Shown here: piece by piece, positions 1 to 8,598 of the stretch | How positions within the stretch are numbered: position 1 is the first letter of the stretch | Layout of the letters: every line of letters starts with the position of its first letter | Assembly (NCBI GenBank): GCA_946624325.1 | Contig: CAMOSC010000006.1 | Span: 1-36,890, forward strand | Origin: an uncultured Clostridia bacterium | GTDB lineage: Bacteria > Bacillota > Clostridia > Lachnospirales > Lachnospiraceae | DNA length: 36,890 nucleotides | Direction of reading: 5' to 3' | The notes under the pieces: generated by a model | Databases searched by the model: none | The model's input: only the letters and a program-made list of their open reading frames with translations | What the model was told of the DNA's origin: nothing | Position numbers and translations under genes: made by a program

Positions 1-297
1 CGCCAGCTCTGCGGCCTTTTTGTATTCCCCGTCAAGCATTTTCCTGCGGATCAGCTCCAGATGATCCGCCATCAGGGGTGCCTTCGGAGGCTTTTTCCAT
101 TGAGGTGCCTGCAGCTCTTCGTGATCCAGCTCAATAAGCTCTGACTCCGGGGAACCGGTCATGCGCAGCAGCAGGGTTCCGTTCCCGGTGATGAAGCGGT
201 TTACCGCCTCCGCGGCGGGCAGGGACTGGGTGATGATATGTCTTCCGGAAAAACCGCGGCGCTTTTCCTTCGGCATCGTCCTTACGGGTATTGACAT
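1..297 (-). CDS. N-terminal part of a GH95-like glycoside hydrolase (cut by window edge)
   Basis: The ORF track omits this gene because it runs off the left edge. Reading the minus strand from ATG at 297 gives 99 uninterrupted codons, preceded by AAGGAG at a good distance. The start reads MSIPVRTMPKEK. GNGTLLLRM near residue 38 and the helix LIRRKMLDGEYKKAAELA at the cut resemble the start of GH95 alpha-L-fucosidase or galactosidase-type enzymes, where GNGRLG is followed by an EIRRLLxEGKYxEA segment. The downstream gene at 3939-6521 has the same order of motifs. The match is short and the canonical EDTLWSG motif is not present in this part, so the enzyme may be a divergent relative. No signal peptide is visible, suggesting a cytoplasmic enzyme. 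It diverges from the YesM/YesN pair, which may control it. The gene is supported by frame and RBS; the family is inferred. Confidence 0.6.
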   Translation of the reverse strand, partial: MSIPVRTMPKEKRRGFSGRHIITQSLPAAEAVNRFITGNGTLLLRMTGSPESELIELDHEELQAPQWKKPPKAPLMADHLELIRRKMLDGEYKKAAELA

Positions 298-314
298 AAT
301 AACTCCTTTCCGTA

Positions 315-343
315 TTGTCCTTTGCGGGTGAATTGGGTATAAT
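315..343 (+). promoter_or_regulatory. Probable sigma-A promoter of the yesMN-type pair
   Basis: TTGTCC (315-320) and TATAAT (338-343) are separated by 17 bases. Transcription would start near 350 and leave a leader of about 255 bases before the kinase ATG at 607. The structured repeat at 410-563 lies inside that leader. Confidence 0.6.
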
Positions 344-409
344 AAAGCACAGGTGGTGCAGGATGTTTGTCCGGGTGCAGCAATCAGACAAGCAATATGT
401 ACTGGTTAT

Positions 410-563
410 GTTACTGTTCGGAGGCCAGACTCCGGAAACGGCAAAAAACGCCATTTCCGGAGTTGCGGCGTGCTCGCCGGATGCAAATCCATGAGAAACC
501 AAGGATTTGGGCCGGCTGAATCCATGGCATCTCATGGATTTGCACCTGGCTCTGAACAGTAAC
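410..563. repeat. Structured dispersed repeat, copy 1 (MITE-like)
   Basis: The element is 154 bp. Its inverted ends are GTTACTGTTCGGAG on the left and CTCTGAACAGTAAC on the right. Inside are two hairpins. The first pairs ACTCCGGAAACGGC (429-442) with GCCATTTCCGGAGT (450-463), with one mismatch. The second pairs GCAAATCCATGAGA (483-496) perfectly with TCTCATGGATTTGC (530-543) and holds a smaller imperfect stem. A second copy at 6618-6770 keeps the same fold. There is no transposase ORF. It sits in the leader of the kinase gene. Confidence 0.85.
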
Positions 564-606
564 CGGGTTATCTGCATACAGGTCCTTAACCGGGAGGGAA
601 CAGACC

Positions 607-2409
607 ATGGACAGGAAAGCGGTACGGGAACCGTCTATAACCGGGATTGCAAGGCGGCTGATCCGCAATCTTTTTATCCCGATCATTTCCCTGATCATTC
701 TTTATCTGGATGTATCCTATCTCTATTTTATGAATGATGCCCTGTCCTCGCAGCAGGCAAGGTTTGAGGCGGCCGCTCAGGCATCGGAGCAGATCCGGGA
801 TAATGCGGAGCAGTTTTTTTACTCGGTAGAGAGCATTCCGGAACTGACCTATATTCTGGATACCTATTCCGAGAAAAAGGACGTACTCTATGCGCTGTTA
901 AAGACCCTGCGCCCCCAACTGGAAAATATGGTACTGAATAATCCGGCCATTTCAGACGTCAGAATCTACAGCATCCGTCCGCTGCTGCTTCGGGCGGAGC
1001 CGCTGCATTCCCCGGAGGAGCTTGAGCTGTCCGCGGCAGAGGCGGCGCGCCTTTCCTCCCGGTACGGAAACCGCCTTGCCTGGCGCTGCACGGCCTCGGG
1101 GGATCCGGGCGTTCTGCCGAAGATCTCCGCCATTTACCGCCAGAACGGGTACAATTATGTAAAGCCCATCGGATATATTGAGGCCGGGATTTCCGATGAA
1201 GCATTGGCTGCCTTCTGCAGGCAGTTTACGCATTCGGAAAGCTATCACGGCGGAGCCTTTTCCGTCTATCAGGATGATACGCTGATCTATACGGACGGTC
1301 TTTTGGATGCCCCCCTGACGGGGCGGGAGCTTGAGCGGGCAGCCGAAAAGGGAAGCCTGTTCCTGTTTCGCTCTCTGCGGTATGTAAACTGCGTGAGCTT
1401 TCCGGAGCTTTCCCTGCGTATCACGATCACGGGCTCCGTTTCCAGCCTTTCCGGCGGCATACCGTTGGTTCTCCTGGCTTTCCAGACCGTAATCCTGTTT
1501 ATTGTCGCAGCGCTGCTGATCCGGTATTACAGGAACATGAAGAGCCTTGCCCTGCGGATTTCCGAATTTTCCGGCTTCATGGAGACAGCCAGCCCTGAAA
1601 TGCTGACCGAATACCGTCCGGATGCCGCCGATGGGACAGGCTATATTGAACTGACCAAGCTGGTAGAGGCCTATAACCGGCTGATCTTAAACAACCGGGA
1701 GCTCCAGAGGAGGCTTCGGGAAATGGAGCATCTGACGGAGGAATCCAGATATCAGGCTCTGCAGGCACAGATTCATCCGCATTTCATTTACGGCACTCTG
1801 GAGAACATCCGGATGCTCGCGCTCCAGAACCATGACCGGGATGCAGCCACCATGATTTACGCGCTCTCAAACCTGATCCGCCGGACCATCTCCATCTCCT
1901 CGGATGCGGTGAGCCTGCGGGAGGAGCTGGATGCCGCTCACGATTACCTGAAAATCCAGCAGATCCGTTTTGGAGGGCGATTTACCTATGCAGAGAATGT
2001 TTCCGTTGACCCGGACGAGGTTTTCCTGCCCTCCTTTACCCTTCAGCCGCTGTTGGAAAACGCCATCATTCACGGCGTCTCAAAGACCGATGAGGACTGT
2101 CTTCTGACCCTGACCATAGCCCGGACGGAAACCCGGGTGAAGATCGTGGTTCATAATACCGGTCCTGCCGCCTCGGAGGACCGGCTCAACAGGGTAAACC
2201 TTCTGCTCGCGGGAGGACTGGCCCCCGAAGATTTTGAAAAGGACGGGCATGGCAGGGCGCTTTACAATATACGCGAGCGCCTGCGTATTGTGTCTGAGGG
2301 AGAAGCCTCGATCCGTCTGGACAGAGATTTCTCCGGAACAGCCGTGCTGATTTCGCTTCCGGCTGACCGGTTCACGTCAAAGGAGGAAGGTTCATGTTTC
2401 ATATCCTGA
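607..2409 (+). CDS. YesM-type membrane sensor histidine kinase
   Basis: This 600-residue protein has the layout of the YesM family: a helix at about 20-42, an extracytoplasmic sensor region to about 280, a second helix at about 283-306, a HAMP-like linker, then a His_kinase domain and an HATPase domain. The phospho-acceptor is probably His392 in QIHPHFIYG. The N box is LQPLLENAIIHG (479-490), and the glycine-rich nucleotide site includes GHGRALYNIRERL. Most relatives have Asn where this protein has Gly after PHFIY, a change worth noting. The start ATG at 607 follows GGGAGGG. The gene overlaps the response regulator by 16 bases, so the two are translationally coupled. YesM/YesN pairs usually sense an extracellular sugar and control nearby sugar ABC transporters and glycosidases. 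The flanking GH95 genes and ABC cluster fit that role, although the signal itself cannot be read from sequence. Confidence 0.92.
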   Translation: MDRKAVREPSITGIARRLIRNLFIPIISLIILYLDVSYLYFMNDALSSQQARFEAAAQASEQIRDNAEQFFYSVESIPELTYILDTYSEKKDVLYALLKTLRPQLENMVLNNPAISDVRIYSIRPLLLRAEPLHSPEELELSAAEAARLSSRYGNRLAWRCTASGDPGVLPKISAIYRQNGYNYVKPIGYIEAGISDEALAAFCRQFTHSESYHGGAFSVYQDDTLIYTDGLLDAPLTGRELERAAEKGSLFLFRSLRYVNCVSFPELSLRITITGSVSSLSGGIPLVLLAFQTVILFIVAALLIRYYRNMKSLALRISEFSGFMETASPEMLTEYRPDAADGTGYIELTKLVEAYNRLILNNRELQRRLREMEHLTEESRYQALQAQIHPHFIYGTLENIRMLALQNHDRDAATMIYALSNLIRRTISISSDAVSLREELDAAHDYLKIQQIRFGGRFTYAENVSVDPDEVFLPSFTLQPLLENAIIHGVSKTDEDCLLTLTIARTETRVKIVVHNTGPAASEDRLNRVNLLLAGGLAPEDFEKDGHGRALYNIRERLRIVSEGEASIRLDRDFSGTAVLISLPADRFTSKEEGSCFIS

Positions 2410-3854
2410 TTGTGGATGACGAGCCCATTATCCTGAACGGATGCAGGATGATGATCACCGAACTGCTGGAGCTGGATTTTCAGGTCAGTGTTTCTACTGC
2501 ACAGAGCGTTTCGGCAGCCGAAAAGATCCTGCTGGAGCAGCCGGTTGACCTGGTCCTGGCGGATATCCGCATGCCTGTCCGTGACGGCTTTGACCTGATC
2601 CGTTTTGCGGGAGAGAATGCCCTCACGCCTGATTTCGTGATCCTCACGAGCCATGCGAGCTTTGACTACGCGCAGAAAGGAATCCGCCTCGGCGTCCGGG
2701 ATTTTATTCTGAAGCCCATAAACGAAGAGCAGCTGAGGGCGGTCATAACAGCCTCCCGTGCCAGGAAGGAGCAGCGGGAGCAGGCGCTTTTAAAAAGCCG
2801 CTACCATGATATCCTGACCATGCTCCGCTATGACATCACCCCCGGTGAGCTGATGCTGGAAAGCAAAACGGTCGCGGCGCTTTTCCCGCTGCCCTGGTTT
2901 CAGGTGATTGCCGTTCAGTTTGCCGCGGAAATGCCGCAGGAGAAGGATTACCCGGGCATCCTGGACAATTACTGTCCGGTTTCGCATGCTTTTGTCCTGC
3001 GGGACGTACAGCAGTTTATCTGGATCTGCAACTTTAACAGCCCGGCGGAGCTGAGCGTAAAGGCTGAGCCGCTGCTGCGCGATGCTTTCCATGCCCCCTT
3101 CCTGTTTGCGTCGAGCATGTATACCGACCTTTTCGACAACCTGCACAGCCTTTATGTCAACGTACAGCAGAAGCTTTTTTACAGCAGGGTTTTCGGGGAA
3201 AATGCCAGCGCGGTTTCGGCTTCCCTGTTTTCCTACCAGGACTGTCTGGCCGTATTGTTTTCCGAACGGGAGGAGACGGAGCGTGCCGTTTCGACACTGC
3301 TCAGGCGCCTTTCCGTCCGCAGGGACGATACCCCGCAGGCGTTTTCCATGATTCTGGAAAGCTTCCGTCAGAATCTGGTGCTGTATTATACGAATTCACA
3401 GCTGACGGTTCCGGAGAAGCTGCAGGAAACGCTGCCGGTGCCGGCATCCTATGCGGAACTGAAGCAGGCTGTCATCCGCCTGACGGATACCGTGCGTGAA
3501 CAGACCCGGGACAACCGGAAGGAGGATGGCGACAGGCAGGTTATTTCCCATCTGCTGAAGTATATACGCACGCATTACAGGGAAGACCTCTCCCTGGACG
3601 ATCTGGCGAAGGCGGTCGGCCTGCAGCCCGGCTATATCTGCACGCTGTTCCGCAGCCAGACCGGGAACTCCTTTCTCACCTTCCTCCATCAGGAGCGGAT
3701 CCGTGAGGCAAAGCAGCTGCTGGAGAGCACGGATGACACGATGGAAGTGATTGCCGGGAAGGTGGGTTATAACAGTACGACACAGTTCAACCGGGTCTTC
3801 CGCAAATATACTCAGATGACGCCTGCGGAATACCGGAAAAGCCATAGCGGGTAA
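2394..3854 (+). CDS. YesN-type response regulator with AraC DNA-binding domain
   Basis: The protein has 486 residues. The N-terminal receiver domain begins HILIVDDEP, and the phospho-acceptor is Asp57 in LADIRMP. The conserved Thr/Ser and Lys are in ILTSHASFD and FILKPI. A middle region of about 240 residues has no motif I recognise, as is common in YesN proteins. The C-terminal hundred residues are a double helix-turn-helix of the AraC family (LSLDDLAKAVGLQPGY, then VGYNSTTQFNRVFRKY and TPAEYR). The gene starts inside the kinase gene. It probably activates the sugar ABC transporter and GH95 gene on the opposite strand. Its last codons and stop lie in the first unit of a three-copy tandem repeat (3821-3942), so its 3' end has been duplicated. 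Confidence 0.93.
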   Translation: MFHILIVDDEPIILNGCRMMITELLELDFQVSVSTAQSVSAAEKILLEQPVDLVLADIRMPVRDGFDLIRFAGENALTPDFVILTSHASFDYAQKGIRLGVRDFILKPINEEQLRAVITASRARKEQREQALLKSRYHDILTMLRYDITPGELMLESKTVAALFPLPWFQVIAVQFAAEMPQEKDYPGILDNYCPVSHAFVLRDVQQFIWICNFNSPAELSVKAEPLLRDAFHAPFLFASSMYTDLFDNLHSLYVNVQQKLFYSRVFGENASAVSASLFSYQDCLAVLFSEREETERAVSTLLRRLSVRRDDTPQAFSMILESFRQNLVLYYTNSQLTVPEKLQETLPVPASYAELKQAVIRLTDTVREQTRDNRKEDGDRQVISHLLKYIRTHYREDLSLDDLAKAVGLQPGYICTLFRSQTGNSFLTFLHQERIREAKQLLESTDDTMEVIAGKVGYNSTTQFNRVFRKYTQMTPAEYRKSHSG

Positions 3855-3942
3855 GCCTCAGGCCTGCGGAATACCGGAAAACCATACCGGGTAAGCTTTA
3901 GGCCTGCGGAATACCGGATTAGTCATACCGGGTAAGCCTCAG
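3821..3942. repeat. Three tandem copies of a 40-41 bp unit derived from the regulator's 3' end
   Basis: The units are 3821-3861, 3862-3901 and 3902-3942. Each begins GCCTGCGGAATACCGGA and ends GGGTAAGC plus TTAG or CTCAG. The first unit encodes the AEYRK...stop end of the regulator; the others are non-coding duplicates. The last one reaches the stop codon of the convergent GH95 gene. No clear rho-independent terminator is seen between these convergent genes. Confidence 0.85.
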
Positions 3943-6521
3943 ACTTCCTCGGCGGACAGTCCCATGGGGAAGATGCGCTGCCGGCTTTCCGGGGCCCGGA
4001 ATACCAGGCGGTAGCGCTTTCCGGCTTCGGCAGGGAAGGTTACGATGGACCGACCGCCCTCTGCCGCTGCGAGTCCCCTGCCGTTCGCCGCATCCGACAC
4101 CGCAGGCAGTCCGTCCGCCGCATCGGTCACCGCAAGCAGTCCGTCTGCCTGCAGCCTGCACGGCCCGCTCTGAGAGGCGGTGATAAAGCCCTCCGTAAGA
4201 TGGCTTTCCTTCCAGGCCAGGTCCACGGTGTATCCGCCGCGGGCCTTCATGCCCTTCAGGCAGCCCTCCTGCCAGTCCGCGGGAATGGCGGGCAGCAGAC
4301 GGATCACACCGTTCTGGCTCTGCAGAAGCATTTCGGCGATTCCGGCTCCCAGGCCGAAGATGGCGTCGATCTGCTGCGTGTTCTTTGTCAGCATGCCGCA
4401 GCCGAAGCCCTTGCCCATGCTCTTGATCAGATGGCCGCATTCCAGTGCGTTTCCGAAGCGTGCCTCCAGGCAGATGCGCCAGGCGGCCGGCCAGCCGCCG
4501 GATTCCGCGGCATGAAGCTGCCTGCGCTCAAGGCTTCTTCGGGCTGCCTCAAAGAGTCCGGGCGTCTTTTCGGAAATCAGGCTTCCGGGATAGACCGGGT
4601 ACATATGGGAGATATGGACCATGCCCGGCGAGCACTCCTCATAATCCTCCTGCCATTCCAGCAGCTGACCGTACTTCCCGGTTTTGTAGGGCGGGAAACG
4701 CCGGCCGGCTTCCTTCAGCTTTTCCGTAAAGTCTTTATCCCCCATGTTCAGGAGTTCATCGGCCCTGCAGACGTTTGCAAACAGCTCGCGCAGAATGCTC
4801 ATATCCATGGTGCAGGCGGTGGTCACCGCGCTGATGGAGGGGTGGTTTGGCGAGCAGCGGCTGCCGGAAGCGATTTCCTCCGCCAGTGAAGCGGTTTCCT
4901 CCGCGCTGCCGGTGAGGAAGCGGTTTTCCGGGGATATGGACGGCGCCGTGACAAGAAAACCCTCCGCGTTTTCCGTCAGGAAGCCGAGCATAAATTCCGC
5001 CTGCTCCCGCAGAACGGGATACATTTCCCGCAGAAAATCCAGATCGCCCGTGTACTCGTAATGGGTCCAGATATGCTGGCACATCCAGGCGCCGCCGAAG
5101 GGCCACCAGGACCAGGCGGCATCCTCGCAGGCAGGCTCGCTGCCCCGCCAGAGATCCACGTTGTGGTGGGCGGTCCAGCCGCCCAGATGATAGTAATGCT
5201 CCGCGGTTTTCCTGCCTGCTATGCGCAGTTCCTTCAGCATTTCCATGAGGGGCAGGTGACATTCCGGCAGGGCCAGCGGCTCCGCGGGCCAGTAATTCAT
5301 CTCCACGTTGATGTTGGTGGTATAATTGCTGCACCAGGGCGGGGCGGGCTGATCGTTCCAGATACCCTGCAGGTTGGCGGGCTGTGAACCCGGCCTGGAG
5401 CCGGCAATGGTGAGATAGCGGGAGTACTGCAGATACAGCGCGTAGAGCGCCGGATCGTCGCAGCCGCGGGCGCAGCACTCCATCCGCTTTGAGGTGGGAA
5501 GGCTGCCTGTGAGGGCTTTGCCCAGATCGATTTCCACCCGGCCGTAGAGGGAGCGGTAATCCTCGATATGCTCGGAGAGGAGCGCTTCAAAGTCTTCCCG
5601 CACCATCCTGTCCTTCATGCGCGCCAGGTCCCCCAGGACCGAGCGGGCGAGGCTTTCCGTGCGGTTATCCCGGGGTATCCCGAAGCCCGCATAATTGGTT
5701 TTTGCCTGCAGGGCGATGCAGGCATGGCTCGCGTGATTCACATAAATGCGCTGGCCGTCGGTCAGTACGGTTCCGTCCGTAGACAGAATGGATGCGGCCG
5801 CGGCAAAGCGCAGGGCCTTCGACGCCTCTTCGGGTCCGTAAAAGGCGGCGGGCGTCACCGGCGTATAGCCGGGCTCGCAGTGGTCCGGTGCAATACCGGT
5901 CAGAAGGAATGCGTTTTCGGTTACCCGGCTTTCGCTCTTTAATACGGATTCGAGGTCCAGGGCAAAACACAGGGGCTTCGGATCATTGTCGGAGGATGCA
6001 AAAAAACGGATCAGTGCGCAGTCCGCCGGATGGCTGACAAAACAGCTGCGTGTATAGCGGATTCCGTTCGCATCCCAGCTGACGGTTTCCACGGCTGTTT
6101 CAAGGTCCAGTATCCTGCTGTAATCCGCATCGGCAGCGGGCTTTTGCTCTATGATATTTTTCAGAGCCATGTTCCGGGTGTTATCCGGCATGCCCGTCAT
6201 AATGTGGAGGCTGGCCATGGGCAGATAGGTCTCCTGCCACCTGCCGGCCATCTCGTCGTTGATGATGTTGTTGGCCTCCTTGACCTGTCCGGAGAGGGAG
6301 AGGCGTCTGACCTCCATCAGCTTCTCATAAAAATCCGGCCTTTCGGCAAAGGATTCGCTGCCGGACCAGAGGGTATCCTCGTTGATGAATATTTCCTCCC
6401 GCGGTATCCGGCCCATGACGGAAAGGCCAAGCCTCCCGTTGCCGAGATAGTGGGCATCCCAGAAAGCCTCCGCCGGTTTCTGCTCATAAAGGTAATAGGA
6501 TGTGTGCCTGTCTGTATGCAT
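3939..6521 (-). CDS. GH95 family glycoside hydrolase (alpha-L-fucosidase/galactosidase type)
   Basis: The protein has 860 residues, a typical length for GH95. Family motifs in order are LGNGRLG, NEDTLWSGS, a VRRLSLSGQVKEA helix, LQGIWND, TTNINVEMNYWPAEP, SISPENRF and QQIDAIFGLGAGIAEMLLQ. By comparison with the characterised Bifidobacterium enzyme AfcA, Asn403 and Asn405 would be the catalytic asparagines, Glu532 the general acid and Asp719 the aspartate that helps activate water. No signal peptide is visible, so it should act on imported oligosaccharides in the cytoplasm. The start follows AGGGG. It is the last gene of the minus-strand permease and binding-protein cluster, separated from the binding protein by a structured repeat. 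Near the C-terminus is a short tandem duplication (TDAADGLPAVSDAANG). Fucose versus galactose preference cannot be decided from sequence. Confidence 0.93.
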   Translation of the reverse strand: MHTDRHTSYYLYEQKPAEAFWDAHYLGNGRLGLSVMGRIPREEIFINEDTLWSGSESFAERPDFYEKLMEVRRLSLSGQVKEANNIINDEMAGRWQETYLPMASLHIMTGMPDNTRNMALKNIIEQKPAADADYSRILDLETAVETVSWDANGIRYTRSCFVSHPADCALIRFFASSDNDPKPLCFALDLESVLKSESRVTENAFLLTGIAPDHCEPGYTPVTPAAFYGPEEASKALRFAAAASILSTDGTVLTDGQRIYVNHASHACIALQAKTNYAGFGIPRDNRTESLARSVLGDLARMKDRMVREDFEALLSEHIEDYRSLYGRVEIDLGKALTGSLPTSKRMECCARGCDDPALYALYLQYSRYLTIAGSRPGSQPANLQGIWNDQPAPPWCSNYTTNINVEMNYWPAEPLALPECHLPLMEMLKELRIAGRKTAEHYYHLGGWTAHHNVDLWRGSEPACEDAAWSWWPFGGAWMCQHIWTHYEYTGDLDFLREMYPVLREQAEFMLGFLTENAEGFLVTAPSISPENRFLTGSAEETASLAEEIASGSRCSPNHPSISAVTTACTMDMSILRELFANVCRADELLNMGDKDFTEKLKEAGRRFPPYKTGKYGQLLEWQEDYEECSPGMVHISHMYPVYPGSLISEKTPGLFEAARRSLERRQLHAAESGGWPAAWRICLEARFGNALECGHLIKSMGKGFGCGMLTKNTQQIDAIFGLGAGIAEMLLQSQNGVIRLLPAIPADWQEGCLKGMKARGGYTVDLAWKESHLTEGFITASQSGPCRLQADGLLAVTDAADGLPAVSDAANGRGLAAAEGGRSIVTFPAEAGKRYRLVFRAPESRQRIFPMGLSAEEV

Positions 6522-6617
6522 AGCTTTTTCCCCTGTTTCTGACCAGTAACTTATACTGTGAAAAATCCGGACTTTTTATTTATGGTGCTGCCCCGCCGGG
6601 TGGGGCATGAAGGTTTT

Positions 6618-6770
6618 GTTACTGTTCAGAGCCAGACTCCGGAAATGGCGAAGAGCAGCCATTTCCGGAGCTGCGGCGTGTCTGCCGGATGCAAATCCGT
6701 GAGAAACCCTGGATTTCAGCCAGCTGAATCCATGGTTTTTACGGATTTGCGCATAGCTCTGAACAGTTAC
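6618..6770. repeat. Structured dispersed repeat, copy 2 (MITE-like)
   Basis: The element is 153 bp with ends GTTACTGTTCAGAG and CTCTGAACAGTTAC. Hairpin 1 pairs ACTCCGGAAATGGC (6636-6649) with GCCATTTCCGGAGC (6658-6671). Hairpin 2 pairs GCAAATCCGT (6691-6700) perfectly with ACGGATTTGC (6741-6750). Relative to copy 1, an A-T pair in hairpin 2 has become G-C on both arms, so pairing is kept despite sequence change. It lies between the binding-protein gene and the GH95 gene, in the direction of transcription. Confidence 0.85.
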
Positions 6771-6855
6771 CATAGTTTTAAAAAGAGGGGAACGGTTTCC
6801 CGTTCCCCCAGTGCTCAAAAGTGTCGGAATGGTGCCGGCTGACGGTTTCCCCGCA

Positions 6856-8394
6856 TCAGAAGCCAAACTGCTCCTTCAGCTGCGCGGCCCTTTCGGTCAT
6901 GTAGGCGTCAAGCTTTTCCACGCCGATCTGCTTGATGATGCTCATCCAGTTCTCGTAGGCAGCCTCAAACTCCTCATCGCTTTCTGCGGTGTAGATCTTT
7001 ACAAGCTCGGCGTTTCTCGCGTCGTTGATCTTGCTGCGGATAACCGCCTCATCGGATCCGCTTGCGGGCAGGGCTACGGCCAGCTCCGGATAGGAGACAA
7101 TCTTATCCAGGTTCTTGGTGAAGTCGGCAAGGTTCTCTTCGTCCAGACCGGAATAGTAGGTGTATGCCTCATCCAGCTCGGTGGTGCACATATACCAGTC
7201 GTTCGCGTAGTCCGTGGTGAAGGTGTCGCCCGCGCGGGCTGTCAGATATTCCTCGGTAAACTGCGGGGCGCCGTTTTCGTCGGCAACCCAGTCGATGCCC
7301 TCTCTGCCCCACAGTGCCAGATGACGGCCTTCCTCGCTGTTCATGTAGGCAACCATCTTGATGGCGGCTTCCGGATCCTTGCAGTTTTTGGAGATAAAGA
7401 GTCCCGCCCAGCCGGAGTTGGCGCGCTGCTGTTCAACGGCATCATCCGGAATCGGAACCAGGGCGATCTGACCGTCCGGGAATTCCTTCTTCAGGTCGCG
7501 GTTGAGGTTCTCCATCTGGGGCGTGGGCCTTGCGTTCCACTCATACATGAAGGTCAGTCCGGAGATTTCCTGCTGTCTTGCGTCGTCTTCCACGGTGAGG
7601 GCAAGGTTCTCTACAGAGAAGTATCCGGCCTTGTACATCCTGTTGACAAACTTCAGGTAGTTGTAGAAGCCTTCGGTCTCGTCGCGGAGCTGTACGGTGC
7701 CTGCGTCATCGGTATAGAGGAATTCGTTGCTGCTGGCGAGCCAGTCGCAGAAGCAGGAGAGCCTCCAGACATTGTTTCCGGCGTTCAGCGGCATCATATC
7801 CGGATAGGCTTCCTTGACCATGCCCATAACATTGAAGATATCCTCCAGGGTATCCATGGACGGGGAGCCGAGGGCCTCCCAGATATCCTTCCTGTAGTAC
7901 AGGCCGGAAACGCCGGGGGCTACACCCTTTGCGTTTGCCCATTCCTCCTGGGTATTGTAGTTCTGGACGATGGTATAATAGTGCTCATCCTCGGGATCGA
8001 TATTGTGGGTCTTGGCGATGCCGATGCGCTCGGAATCCGGCTCCCAGTCAATACCGTACTCGGCGATCAGCTCGTCGTAGGAGTACACCAGCTCCGGATC
8101 GCAGAGCTTGGAAACATCATCGGTCCAGACGAGGTCCGGAAGCTCGCCGGATGCGATCATCAGGCCGAGCTGGCCGTCGTCCGCGGCGCGGGTCACTTCG
8201 AAATTAACGCCGCCGTTTTTGGTCAGCTCCTGCGGGATAATGCCCTGCCAGGAATCCTGCGGGAACCAGGTGAAGTCCACAAACAGATCCAGGGTAACCG
8301 GCTCGGCCTCCGCTTCCTCAGCGAATACGGCCATGGGGGCGAGAGTCATGCACATAGAGCCTGCAAGGACAAGTGACAACAGCTGCTTTTTCAT
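6856..8394 (-). CDS. Secreted solute-binding protein of a sugar ABC transporter (family 1, LipO/YtcQ-like)
   Basis: This 512-residue protein starts with a clear signal peptide (MKKQLLSLVLAGS...MAVFA, cut near residue 25 before EEAEAEP). I see no proper lipobox before a cysteine, so it is probably not a lipoprotein, unlike many relatives. The body has features of large family 1 extracellular binding proteins: a glycine/proline-rich start (VDFTWFPQDSW), GELPDLVWTDDV, and a late MNSEEGRHLALWGREGIDW segment, a common signature of the YtcQ/LipO group. The RBS is AGGAGG. It follows the two permease genes and precedes the GH95 gene. The partners suggest an oligosaccharide ligand, and the usual missing ATPase would be a shared MsmX-type protein encoded elsewhere. 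Confidence 0.93.
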   Translation of the reverse strand: MKKQLLSLVLAGSMCMTLAPMAVFAEEAEAEPVTLDLFVDFTWFPQDSWQGIIPQELTKNGGVNFEVTRAADDGQLGLMIASGELPDLVWTDDVSKLCDPELVYSYDELIAEYGIDWEPDSERIGIAKTHNIDPEDEHYYTIVQNYNTQEEWANAKGVAPGVSGLYYRKDIWEALGSPSMDTLEDIFNVMGMVKEAYPDMMPLNAGNNVWRLSCFCDWLASSNEFLYTDDAGTVQLRDETEGFYNYLKFVNRMYKAGYFSVENLALTVEDDARQQEISGLTFMYEWNARPTPQMENLNRDLKKEFPDGQIALVPIPDDAVEQQRANSGWAGLFISKNCKDPEAAIKMVAYMNSEEGRHLALWGREGIDWVADENGAPQFTEEYLTARAGDTFTTDYANDWYMCTTELDEAYTYYSGLDEENLADFTKNLDKIVSYPELAVALPASGSDEAVIRSKINDARNAELVKIYTAESDEEFEAAYENWMSIIKQIGVEKLDAYMTERAAQLKEQFGF

Positions 8395-8430
8395 GGTTTT
8401 TACCTCCTGTATGGATAGTATTTGAGTTAC

Positions 8431-8451
8431 TGTTCAGGAACATATTGAACA
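8431..8451. promoter_or_regulatory. Inverted hexamers upstream of the binding-protein gene
   Basis: TGTTCA (8431-8436) and TGAACA (8446-8451) form an inverted pair 9 bases apart. The first hexamer is part of GTTACTGTTCAGG, which matches the end of the dispersed repeat, so this may be a repeat remnant rather than an operator. No strong promoter is visible in the gap. Confidence 0.3.
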
Positions 8452-8541
8452 CAGCTTGTCCGGGAGACGGATAAGTCTCTCCGGAAACGCTTAAATCAGC
8501 GCTTCCCTGATGGACGGGGCATTTATGACGCCCCGGTTTTC

Positions 8542-8555
8542 CGTAAACGGTTTCA
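8542..8555. promoter_or_regulatory. cre-like operator (candidate CcpA or LacI-type site)
   Basis: CGTAAACGGTTTCA matches 13 of 14 positions of the catabolite-responsive consensus TGWNANCGNTNWCA. It lies in the 204-base gap between the second permease gene and the binding-protein gene of a sugar transporter, a sensible place for carbon catabolite control. Chance matches to this loose consensus are common. Confidence 0.4.
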
Positions 8556-8598
8556 CAGGGAACGCGTTCCGGTGCCGCGGCGGGAAGAAGCCCCGGCA

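Noticed and set aside
353-562. Short ORFs across the repeat at 410-563
   Set aside because: They follow the inverted-repeat structure and have no RBS; the same is true of 6558-6842.
6811-8376. 521-residue plus-strand ORF opposite the sugar-binding protein
   Set aside because: It is the antisense shadow of a gene with a clear signal peptide, RBS and family motifs. Its product has no recognisable domain.
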